Source: Branchiostoma floridae
Lineage: Eukaryota; Chordata; Leptocardii; Amphioxiformes; Branchiostomatidae
Length of the DNA: 64,000 nucleotides
Reading direction: 5' to 3'
Assembly: GCF_000003815.2 (NCBI RefSeq)
Contig: NC_049980.1
Span: forward strand, 19,697,743 to 19,761,742
Shown: positions 1-11,075 of the stretch, piece after piece
Numbering within the stretch: the first letter of the stretch is position 1
How the letters are laid out: each line of letters opens with the position of its first letter
Translations under genes and position numbers: made by a program
The notes under the pieces: model-generated
The model's input: only the letters and a program-made list of their open reading frames with translations
The model's database searches: none
What the model was told of the DNA's origin: nothing

Positions 1-2742
1 CCCCCGGTTGCTGACCATCTAGGTCAAGGTTGGCTAAGGCGAGTTGGCATACTTAATGTGGACACCATACATACTTCGTACAATACACAGACCTCTCCAC
101 TTGGTAACATAACCCCGACAGCAACACAATACTGGAAATCCTCCATAATGTAAACATGGCCGCAGTGGGAAGACGGAAACTCCCCTCAAATATAATGGGG
201 TCAATGCCAGTCAATCTGAGAAACAGCTCTGCTGTGTAAGAGCACACCACCCATGTAAAGGTCAAACAATACCTGTTCTTCTCCTGTCAAAAGCCATCAG
301 CAAACATGAAGAGACGCAAACAGATATGTTCAGGCAATTGTTTCCCGACTGGCTAGCCCTTTGGCGATGCCATTTCAATAGCGAGACACAGGACGGGGTT
401 GAAATGAAAGGATGTTTGTTCATGAAGCCTGGGGCGATGTCACAATAACAGACAATCACATAATCCTATCTGAATCTCGTCTCTGCCAGACTCCTTAGGT
501 TGCTGAAAAGTAGCACAGATAGGCCAAATATAACTTATAAGGAGAATAATGTGCCAGAGGGGTTAGCTGGCCACACTGGCAACGGTTACCCCTTGTTGTT
601 TGGCCAATTTTTACCAAGGGGTCTTGTAGAGACTACACTCAAATAACAAGGTTTTATCAATAAAACGCTATTTGACTGAACAATGTTTGTGACCTAAATT
701 CAGTTTGAGGAGCAAGAATCAACAGACTAACATGCACCTGGAGCTTTAAGATTATATCTAAAACTTTCAAAAATATCTCCGAGCCAAATCAGAAACTGTG
801 CTTTACTAATTGATAACACTCATTCATGATCTTAGATTTTCCCTGTGGTATCCATTCCTATCAATTCAATAGAAACTGCTGACACCACCTTTCCTGAAGA
901 GGCTGTAACTGCTGAGCGAGCAAAGATATTGATATTGACAGATTGGTTTACCAACTTGATATACAAGAACAAATCTTGAATTTTGTTGTCTTTTAGATCA
1001 TACTTTTGAATCTTGTATCGTATCCCAATTACGAAGGATTATCATTATGCAAATTGAATTTTGGTCACTGCACAGCCACTCAGTGATCACTGTCAAGTGG
1101 TTCGGACACTAAGTGATGCAGAACTACATAAATTGTTCAAGCATATCAAAACTATAGGGTTCATCATAGTAATGCAACTGGCCGTGGTAGTTTTAGGATT
1201 GTAATTCTAAAAATAAAGTTAACAACACGAATTCAGATATGTTACATGATATCACTGGGTAATAAAATTCAATTACAGAAAACATTATAATCAATCAGCT
1301 TTACACATGAATCAATTGATCCTGATGAATGCAAAATAAAATCAAATAGTGGAAACTAGTTGTAGTATATGCCATGCATAATAATCCGCATAACACTAAG
1401 GGTCCACATCCTTCCAATATATAAATACTCTCCACTACCATAGAACAAGCACTGTGAATACTAAAACACTCCAACCACTGCAGTTACGCAAGGTACTGCT
1501 GTGAATGCTAACACACCTGGCAGCTTGATAGGTTCCCAACACCCCACAGGCTTAACCCCCTCCAGCCTGCTCCAATTCCTGGGCCCCATTAGCCTCCCTC
1601 CCCTGCCATGTACGATCAAGTGCCAACCAACCTGCGTAATACGGTGTGAATATCAACTGGGGCAGTATTGATTTAGGACTACGCTATCATTCAGTGCTCA
1701 AAACGCCATGAAGATTTCCCCGATATCGCCCTTTCCCCGAATGCAAGGGGATCATGTCGATACTTAGCAGCTCGTGGGAGACATATCCCGGTCAGACTGT
1801 GATGCATCAACTTTTGATGAATAAAGGATATTACCTGGATGTTATTACCCCGGCCCCAGCATGTCATCCACCCTGAAAATTGATGTATCATGAGTAAAGG
1901 TTGCACGGAACCCCCCCTGAGGCACCCCTTCAAAATCGATCAACGGACTAGAATGCTGTCAGCCAGCTTTTCGGGGCCACTTCCCCCTGATCACCTCTGA
2001 TACGGAAAACAGCGAGTCAATTACGGCACCTATTGATATTTTCGTTACCCACTGCACGCACTAAATAATGTATAAACCGATCAGACATCACTTTCATGGG
2101 CATGGCGACAGTCAATATGTGTGTTTAGCTTGCAGGGCCTGCCTGGCCTGGCCCCCTCTTGATAGGATATGGGTAAATAGCAGAAGCGTGTTGTGGATGG
2201 CTAATTGGGGATCACTCCTATCACAGTGACCTCAAATTCACCTGTAAGGAATACACGATACACAAAACATAAAAAAGATCCTATTAGTATTAACCCTAAA
2301 GCCATGGCAAATCATTGAATGGTATTACAAAATTTAATCAGTCAAAGACACCATCACATTTTTGGTTTGAGACAACAGAATGGCTTTGGCAGGTAAACTC
2401 AGATTAATTTTGGCTGTTATTCTAAAACACGTCCAGTTCAGGCCCAGGTAAGTGAGGTAGAAAATCACCACTGAGATGGATAATATATTATTCATTCCTG
2501 AAGGCTGATGTTCTCATCATAAGGTAAACATCATAAATTATTCAACCGCATTATCAATTTACAGCAGACAAAAATATGCTTTCAGGGTCAAGAGGGTATC
2601 AAGCATTGATACAAAATAAATTGATACTTTTGATGCATAAAGGATGTGTCTGTGATACTTAGGACTTCCTTTGAAAGAATTCTTTTTATAACTATGTTTA
2701 TGTTTGGACAGTAGGTTTACTGTTTTGGTTACATTCTGTACT

Positions 2743-3108
2743 CAGGGCTCGAAATACTGGGGTTTTGTGCACCCAGGTGCACCCAAAATTGGAGCTGTGC
2801 ACCCAATTTTTTTCTGTAGGTGCACAGGGTGCACCCAAATATTTTGATAGGCTTATGTATGTTAAGATGTCAGTATACTAAGTAAACACCATATTCTTGA
2901 CATCTGTGTGTTAGAAAGATAATAAAATGACTGTCATAGTACTTCCTATTTCTGAAGAGCTCCGTTCAAATTACTAATTATAAGTAGGTTTGCAATTATG
3001 TTATTCTACTTTATCTTATGTGGTGCACCCAAAAATATTTTGGTGCACCCAATTTTCTGGTTTGGGTGCACCTGTGCACCTATTCCAAAAAATAAATTTC
3101 GAGCCCTG
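2743..3108. mobile_element. MITE 1, hAT5-like, termini CAGGGCTCGAAAT
   Basis: A 366-bp non-coding element starts with CAGGGCTCGAAAT and ends with ATTTCGAGCCCTG. It is flanked by the direct repeat GTACT (2738-2742 and 3109-3113). The subterminal regions are full of the motif GGTGCACCCA in both orientations. A 5-bp target duplication with CAGGG termini fits the hAT5 group, which is inference because no transposase is present. Confidence 0.75.
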
Positions 3109-3117
3109 GTACTTGAT

Positions 3118-3454
3118 CAGGGCTCAAAATACTTTTTTCTGCATGGTGCAGGTAACATTGAAAATTACCTGCACCAGACAAATTTTACCTGCACTATGAA
3201 TTTAGGAAATATGGATCATACTAAAATTGTTCAGGAACTATAGCTATTTTTTCTGTTATACTTTTAAATGGTAACAGTCAATGCAGCTAATAACAATCCA
3301 GATACACCTACATCATACTATTCATAGGACATTTATGTATAAAACCCAGTACATGGACCAGTGCAGGCTAGGTGCAGGTAGACAACAGAAATACCTGCAC
3401 AGATCTAATTTTACCTGCACTAAGGTGCATATGCAGGTGGTATTTCGAGCCCTG
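3118..3454. mobile_element. MITE 2, related termini, inserted beside MITE 1
   Basis: A 337-bp element starts with CAGGGCTCAAAAT and ends with ATTTCGAGCCCTG. It is flanked by TTGAT (3113-3117 and 3455-3459). Its interior differs from MITE 1: it repeats ACCTGCAC and its complement instead of the GGTGCACCCA motif, so it is a separate subfamily using the same ends. Only nine bases separate the two elements. Confidence 0.72.
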
Positions 3455-4556
3455 TTGATGTTAGGCCAGCTTTGGTGCAATATTCAGAACCTTTTCTATA
3501 AAGCCAATAGTCAATGTAGGCCATACAGTGTTTGGAACAGCTACTGTATATCCATGTACAATGTGGCTATTACGTTTCACCCCACTTTTCACATTTTTCC
3601 TCTTGTACGATCATACCATACACAGTAGTAATCTCTCTCTCTGTATGGTATGGTACAAGAGGAAAAGTATAGTAGTAATACTAATAGTATGGGAGAAAAA
3701 ACTAGCTCTCCCATTTTCAGCTAACCTTCAAAGTTTACAATAGAAACAGAGAGCTAGAAATCATCATCCTCTTCAGTCCTCCTTATTACGAGATGTAGCA
3801 AAGGAAGTTTCTTATGCAGAACTGCATGTCTTGAAAACGTAACAATTTGATGCCCAAACATGTTTTTTGAGATTCTACCGGATACGTTTTTATACCTACC
3901 AATCAATTACTCTGTTTGGGACAACCTACACCTACCTTCAATTCTTCATAATCCTCCCTTCTTTAGAAAATGGCACATCCCTTACCTGTAACTTCCCCAT
4001 GAAATGCATGATGTAGAATGGTGTCTCCCCTTAAGAATGTTTGTGTCAGCAGCCCTCCTGTGGTTTATAGACACTGACCTTTTGTGGGGTCTACAAAGGA
4101 GGAAAACTGAGCCGATCCTGGCTACCTTCCAAGCAACCATAACAGCTCACCTTCATCCTTTACAGAGAAATTTTAGATGTCCTCGGGGATACTCTCAAAA
4201 ATAGATCTAACTCCAGACAATATTTATTCATACTGCAGATAACTATCATCATCTTAAAGACATTCAAAGCCTATCACAGCTAAGCAGATCTATACAAAGT
4301 ATATAAAAACAATGTAGCTGAAATTTTTCTTCAGCAAAACTTGTTGGGGACATTCATACTTTTTGGACAATATGTTGCTTATGATTTTGAAATTACAAAA
4401 TGCAAAATGTATATATGTACAATTTTAGTATAGCGATTCGTTTCTATAGCCCTTGGGCCACACAGTTGTACAGGCATTATGCAGAAGCGAGTCCACTGGT
4501 TGATTGTAGACCTATAGCTGAAGAAAACGGGAAAATTTGGGAAGGAAACTGGAAAA

Positions 4557-4676
4557 GCTCAAACTGCACTATTGAGGTAAAACATTCTGCAGAGAAGCTC
4601 AGACTTTACTTTTGAGGTAAAACGTTCTGCAGAGAAGCTCAGACTGCACTTTTGAGGTAAAACGTTCTGCAGAGAC
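4557..4676. repeat. Three tandem copies of a 40-bp unit
   Basis: The unit begins GCTCAAACTG or GCTCAGACT and contains GGTAAAACGTTCTGCAGAGA. Unit starts are at about 4557, 4597 and 4637. The copies differ by a few substitutions. No coding role is evident. Confidence 0.8.
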
Positions 4677-7600
4677 AAGTCCTCAGTCAACGAGCAACAT
4701 TTGCCATAACCTTTGTACATACAAATACAGGGCACCAGAGGGTGGCAGCCTAGTATTCCACCCATCATTTCAAATATCAGCAGTGGAGACTGATCCTAAC
4801 CAAGCTGGGATCCCTGCCAACAAATGCAAATCCTTCTGAGCAATATGAGGAAGGACTTGGGCCAGTGTAAATGTATGTGTACCTCTTCCAAAACCAACCT
4901 ACAGGAAGTCACCTTTGACCCAGAAAGTCTACATAGTCACTTGGGACACAATCAAAATTGTTACATCCTATCCAAACAATATCATGACATTTGTGTTTTC
5001 AACTATATATATTTACGATACGTAGGATACTAAAGGCATGTATAGAATTACACAAGACAATTCCCCTTTCAACAACTACAAGAACATCCAACCTTTTTCT
5101 TGACCCCGGAATGTTACTTCATATCTTTTCTGTTTTCAGAACAAGAATTATTACTATATTTTGCAGTAAGATTACTAAAACTGAAAAACAGGATGAAAGT
5201 CACAAGGTAACATCAGTAACAATAAGTTACATTTTTCTTTACCAAAATGGAAATATGTGGGTTGGGTTTAAAGAAAACATTTGAAAAATAATGTCCTTAA
5301 TAATATAATATGGTATATACAAAACCATTGACAAGGACAGTAACCTGAAACTGGTGCAAAGCAAAGCCTGACCAAAACCAAAATAAAATCAGATCAGACT
5401 AAGTTACAGTAATCTGTTTATAAAGTCCTTGGATCATATTAAATTTCCATTATCAATCTCCAGTAATAATTGTTATATCATGGTCCCTATCCACTCTGTT
5501 CATATTATATGCTTCATTATGCCTGACCTAATTATTACTACAAGGTAGCTGTATAGCAGATATACAATAATGATAATCATATAACACAAAGCAATGGCAA
5601 ATTTGTTACCTATTTCCTATAGAATTACAGGGAATTAGATTACTTCCAATGAGAGTTTTGTTGAATAATAACCAGTGTTAGAAATCAAAATTGCAAACTA
5701 TAGTATTCTTTTTGTTCAATTTATACTAACAGCCTGCCTTCTGACAGATGTATATGTGTAATGATTTGTTTTTAAATGGTTAAGATTTTGCATAAACAGT
5801 ATTAGTAGACTGCCTATATATGACCGAACCATACAAATAAACACAGTCTTTGATAAACATTATAAAAGGTAGTACAAAAAAAAGTCCTACACAAAAAGGC
5901 ACTATTTCTTCACACTATGCTCTGAACTACTTCCTGCCCTGTCACAGACAAAAGTACTTGACCTCTCTGGTCACTGGCAAAGGGTTGTAACAACGCAAAT
6001 GACCCCTTTCTTCTTCAGGATACCTTCAATGTTCTGGAAGCATTCCTTTCACTGGAGGTCACAGTGCTATTCAACTGCCACCCAATACAACAGTCCCCCT
6101 GCCCTCTCAAGTACAACCCCTACACTTATTCAGGAAGCATGTCACGTAAAAAGCGCCCAGCTACAAACACCGCCTCCAAACGTGGGGTCAAAGTCTAGCG
6201 TTCTGATTGGTTCCCTGGGCTGTAAGGCAAGACAGGCTCTTTTACAAGGTGGATAAATCAGGCAGGGCCTGGGGTCACATGTCAGTACCCAAGCAAAGTA
6301 AACCCTTGTGGTTTCCACATTCCCAGGCTATAGCTTCCCTTAAAACACACAAAAGCGCAACACAACATACAGTACTGAAGAACTGTGTAGGCTCCTAGGA
6401 ATAAGAAAAGAAAAACATCCACCTCATTTACCCTTGAAAGTATGCCCTTGAAGTGAAAGGAAAGACTGCTGATCCTGTTTCTTGTTGTTTATCCCTGCAC
6501 CCAATAATCAATAGGCTTGTGGTGGGACCTCTAGTGAAAAACAAGCTTGGCTCCCAATGGGGGTCAAAGGTGCCCCATGGCATGGCAAACAGGAACAACT
6601 AGAGGCATTATCCTGAGCTAATTTCCCACCAATTGTGGAAGCATTGAGATAGAAAAAAAACATTTCTAAAATGTCAACAATTTTCTTTTTCAGAAGGCAA
6701 AATAATACTGGGTCTTTCTTGGACATGTGTGCATCTTTGAGCCTAAGTACTGGTGATGGTATAGAACACGTTTTTCTTGTTAAAGTTGTTTACAAGATTT
6801 CGTCACTTCACATTTAAATACAAGAAAATAAGACAGGGCAGGTATGTAGTAGTGGCAAACCAAAGCTGATACACTCCTCTCTCCAAGCAAAACAATGCAA
6901 TCCTCCAGTGCAAGCAAAACAAATTCAAAGCAACATGAAGTCAAGAACATCTCGAATTCAACAAAACCCAATCTGTTTGGCTTTGAAATCAATTTTACTT
7001 TTTATTGATTGAACAGGTTTTTGTGTCAAGTACAGCTCAAAAGAAAAGCTCATAATTTGAAAAACATCATGGATCCTTACATTTGAAAAAAGGATATTTT
7101 GTTAAAGAGACTACAATAATTTCTACTTTTTGCTTCTTGTATCCAACAACTGATGATGTATTCGTTTATTCGTTCGTTTATTCAGAAAAGAATCAGCATC
7201 GCAGTATCCAACAACTGATTGTTCAAAACCCATATACAATTTGTTACAAACCTCATATTTCAGGATATCCTCATACAGTTGTACAATACTATTCAGTGGC
7301 CAGCTTTATTTGTTTAGCACACCTTGTGTTAGCACAGCTTTCCAGAAAAACAACATTTGACCCCATTCCCACAGCCACTCCCCCCTTTTATCACAAACTT
7401 CAGTATGTTTGAGTTTTAGACAATCAACCAACAAAATTAGCTGTAAGAAAACTAGAATCCAAGGTAAAAACTACGGAAAGATTATTAACCACAAGGAAAC
7501 CACAATGTATTGGTATACAAAAGTTATAATACATTCTTAATTCTCATTATAAAAACAGGACAGTGCAATGCAGTTAAAGTAAGTTACAATTTTAAAGTAC

Positions 7601-8255
7601 ATTGGTATAGTATACTGTGCATGGTACTAAATAATCCTCTTGGGCTATTTACTGTTTGGGCAATATTTCCGTATCTTTTGCATTGAAAAGTAGTTGGTAA
7701 AGATAACTCATTAATCAGGAAAAAAAACAATAACCTTCCATATAATTTACTGATTCCTAGCATTCAAATAAAACTATAGGTCAAAAATTGTGTAAAGAAT
7801 CTATTTACAACATGAATAAAACGAGACCTGATATGTCAAAGTAAAGCGACTGATTTCTTTGGTAACATTTACGGATATCATTACATTCAATGCTTATCTA
7901 TAGTCTCTGATCCAATCTTCATTTGGTCCTCAATAGCTGAACTCAATTTCAATGGTCTGAATATTCAAAGCCATATGAATAAAGTAAACATACACTGGTA
8001 TCTCATTTCAGTTTGGTACCAAAAAAGGCACAACCCTTGGCATGCCAACTAGAATGCCATTACTCTAAATGGTATACAAAAGATTACAACCTTGTTTTGA
8101 ATTAAGTAGTTAGCACTATGGGTTCATTGATGAATTGGGTTTGCATTGATCAATATTTATGCAAAAATATATTGTTAAACTCAACAATTTCATAAAATTC
8201 TTTTGAAAGAGCCGCATGAACTGTAGTTCTTGTAAACCTTTGTCAATCCTTGGCC

Positions 8256-8303
8256 TTCTCTGAACTCTGAAAGGCAGCGATCTCTGAACTCTGAAAGGCA
8301 GCG
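8256..8303. repeat. Tandem duplication of a 24-bp unit
   Basis: The unit TCTCTGAACTCTGAAAGGCA plus four bases (GCGA) occurs twice in a row, essentially without change. This suggests a recent local duplication. Confidence 0.75.
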
Positions 8304-9669
8304 AAAGTTGCTGCAGGGTCACTTCTAATGTACATGTTGATGTATGCACATATGGATCTGGTCTTACATCATATATTCTTAGTATCTACTAGTTATTGCT
8401 GATAGTTACCGTGACAGGCTGACAAAAGATATACATGTGACGTATATTTCTTTCATTAATTGCTTTGTACCAATTCAATGTAGCAAACATACATGGACAG
8501 CTATAGTTACTGATCACTAATATTACAAAAATATCTCACAAATTTTCAACTTGAAGTATTTCTTTAATGGCATTTTTGTAATGTAATTTTCATCTGATTC
8601 TACAGATACTATGGGTAAAATTGTTAAAACCCTAGGGAGGACAATTCTGGAAGTTACAAACAAATGCTATCGAAATCCCCAAACATCTTTGTCTGCAACA
8701 ATTGTTACAAACACTGACCACCAGTCGCGAAACCCCCCTTCAAGCCAACCACACAATTTGTTCACCTATTGTTGTCCACTCCACTTCACTGGGCCATTTC
8801 AACCACTGCATCAGGAGGAAAACAAATGACTCATAGGAGGACCATCCAATACTCTCACCAGGAAACCGCACAGGGGGACTGTTACAATAGGATTTGAGGT
8901 TCCCTTGTGTACTTTATAAGAACTAACAACAACATGGACCTAGAGTGACAATGAGTAAATATTAGCCTAACAAAGGTGAAGCCATCTAGACACAACAGCC
9001 CATACTAGCAACAGTGAATGAATGTGCTTGAGGCAAGGTCTAGTAAGTAATTGAGGAGACAAAGGCAGAGGCCCAACATTTGATTGTGTGACATCTACAT
9101 GTAATTGAGGTGCATCACATGGGATCATGTATGCCAAAAGAAGAAAGAAGGTCAAAAGGTTTCATCCTAAAATAAACATGTGGAGAGTCAGTGTCACCAA
9201 GTGTACACACCATTTATGGTCCACCTGATAAAGCCATCATGTGATTATGCACTGAAAATTTATTTGCTAATAATAAACCTAATATCTTTCTGGCAAGGCG
9301 ATGTACTTATATATGGCTATATAGTTCTGAATGGTTAACACGAAATCTACATGATCTAATTCAGTACTACAATAGGTCAGGCTGTACAATTTCAGTAATG
9401 CTATTGTCACCAATAAATATAGAGGACAAATGTATTAAAATTTAAACTTTCTCATAATAGCACATAATTCAACTGTAGAATTTTAATCCGTCTTCTTGCC
9501 TGACAAAGTATTACTGAATCTTGGCAAAGTTTGCAACCATGCCTAAGAGTACTATAGTATGGATACTTTATTTTCTATCACTGAGTATCAGCATTTGAAG
9601 CTTTTCAGTGTAAATTTCCATCGTGCTGGTAATATTTATACAAATTTTCAGGAGAAAATTGGCCGGCTT

Positions 9670-9677
9670 TGACGTCA
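9670..9677. promoter_or_regulatory. CRE palindrome TGACGTCA
   Basis: This is a perfect 8-bp cAMP response element, the site bound by CREB/ATF-type bZIP factors. It lies about 190 bp inside the presumed first ASH1L intron, close to the ASH1L/DAP3 intergenic region. Whether it is used cannot be told from sequence. Confidence 0.4.
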
Positions 9678-9869
9678 GTTGGTTTGGATAGTGAGCAAAC
9701 ATGGCGATGTATGACGCAAGACGCCGTTACAGTCCCACAGACTGCATGGTGGACCCATGCCAACTAGGGTTTGCTGTGTGCGTCGGTAGCATTGATCATA
9801 ACTTCTGCCACACTACATAACTGATATGACCTATTGTTCAGATTTGTAAGAATTATTAAGTTAACGTAC

Positions 9870-10292
9870 CTGCTTACGACTGGCAGGATCCTGTTTCTCG
9901 GGCGTTTTATCCGCATCCGACGGCGGTTGTTCATGGCATGCAGCCTTCTTGTTGGAGTGAGCAGGTTTGATAGTGATTTTTATGGAGGGGCGGCACACGT
10001 AATTTTCCAGATTCTTGGGCGGTTTTGTCACACGTTTGGTCTGCAGTTTCAGTTTTAACTGCCCTTGCTCAAAATTTGTCTCCTTGATGGAGAATTCCCG
10101 CATTCCGTGCGGCTCGCCGCCATCGTTGTCGTGTTCGCTGCCATCAGTGCTGGAGGAGTTCAGGGATGAGGAGCTTGCATTGGATGATGTCTCACTGCCA
10201 TTTTCCTCCTCCACGGGCAACTCGTGCGAGCATTCCTCCGCCGTTTCACCCACGTTGGCCGCCATGGGAAACAATGCCTCTCTCTGTTCCAT
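9870..10292 (-). CDS. ASH1L: ASH1L-like histone methyltransferase, first coding exon (N-terminus only)
   Basis: ASH1L is a large nuclear lysine methyltransferase (Trithorax group, H3K36) with SET, bromo, PHD and BAH domains in its C-terminal part, none of which are in this window. The exon encodes 141 residues. After a Ser/Thr/Asn/Glu-rich stretch comes the block [16 protein letters not shown] followed by [16 protein letters not shown], which matches the conserved N-terminal block I recall from vertebrate ASH1L. I chose the ATG at 10292. The frame is open somewhat further upstream but has no earlier ATG, and a second ATG (MAANVG) nine codons in is also possible. The exon ends with the donor CAG|GTACGT in phase 0. 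The next exon must lie left of position 1, so the intron exceeds 9.8 kb. The identification rests on this one block. Confidence 0.82.
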
Positions 10293-11067
10293 CCCGCACT
10301 GATCGTATGACCTTCCCGGGAGGGTGAATACCTTCTCCTGCTCACTCCACAAAACTGCTCTTAATTCCCGCCATCAAAGGAACCTATCAACACAGAAGCA
10401 CACACATCATTGTGGTGAAGAGAAAAGGTCCAGCCCCTAGCTATACCACACACACACACATATACACACAGACACGCTACATAAATATAACATCCAGTGT
10501 ATGAGCATTCCCTTAATACCCTTAAGCGTGTGGAATAATACGTATGGAAGCAAATTACAGCAGTGAGGAACTCGAGTCTATGCTGGAGGGAAAAATAAAA
10601 TTCACAGCACATTCGCAGATCAGGGTTCACTGGCTGCATGGCGGGCAAAAGAGGGTCTGCACACGGATCGTTCCATCCGTCCACATTCTAGTCACCTACG
10701 AATTTTTAACGAGAATCTAGTCACATTTAGAAAGCGCAGACGTCACCTGAAAGTTGCACACTCGCCGAAGATGCTGTACAAGTCGGTCAACAGGCCGAAC
10801 AATGGCGCGAAAATGTCACATTACCGACCGAATGCAGACATAAAGACTGCGCCACAAGACAAAATGGCGGTCCGGCACTGCCCTGCCACTAGAAACCCGC
10901 GCCTCTAAATTTAGCCAAATGTCTCCATTTTACGCGAAGTTTACGGATGTATATAATTTCTGAACGTATCTACGGATAGTATAAATGTGTATGAAGTCAA
11001 TTTTGGGAAAAATATTCAAACATTCGTAATAAATATGGAAATTTTACCCAGACTGCATCTCTTCAAA
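10293..11067. promoter_or_regulatory. Shared ASH1L/DAP3 upstream region
   Basis: These 775 bp separate the divergent start codons of ASH1L (minus) and DAP3 (plus), so both 5' UTRs and both promoters probably lie here or close by. Visible sites are a CRE-like GACGTCAC at about 10738 and a YY1-type AAAATGGCGG at 10861-10870. A second YY1-type site overlaps the DAP3 start codon. A CA-rich microsatellite sits at about 10447-10472. No clear TATA box was seen. Confidence 0.55.
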
Positions 11068-11075
11068 ATGGCGGC
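11064..11075 (+). promoter_or_regulatory. YY1-type site overlapping the DAP3 start codon
   Basis: CAAAATGGCGGC matches the YY1 consensus and contains the predicted DAP3 ATG. YY1 sites placed just downstream of transcription starts and spanning the initiator ATG are known for many housekeeping genes, including mitochondrial ones. Use of this site is inferred. Confidence 0.5.

Larger units (their letters stand above)
1..9869. other. Non-coding region downstream of the ASH1L first coding exon
   Basis: I find no exon I can support here on either strand; the open frames are short, unlike known families and lack paired splice sites. Because the ASH1L exon at 9870-10292 ends in a splice donor pointing into this region, most or all of it is probably the first ASH1L intron. 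It holds two MITEs (2743-3454), short tandem duplications (4557-4676 and about 8256-8300) and AT-rich unique sequence. A perfect CRE-type palindrome lies at 9670-9677, followed by a short ATG frame of 39 codons near 9699 that matches nothing I know. Confidence 0.6.

Noticed and set aside
9834-10302. Plus-strand frames opposite the ASH1L exon
   Set aside because: They have no splice logic or conserved motifs, while the minus frame carries the ASH1L block and a good donor.
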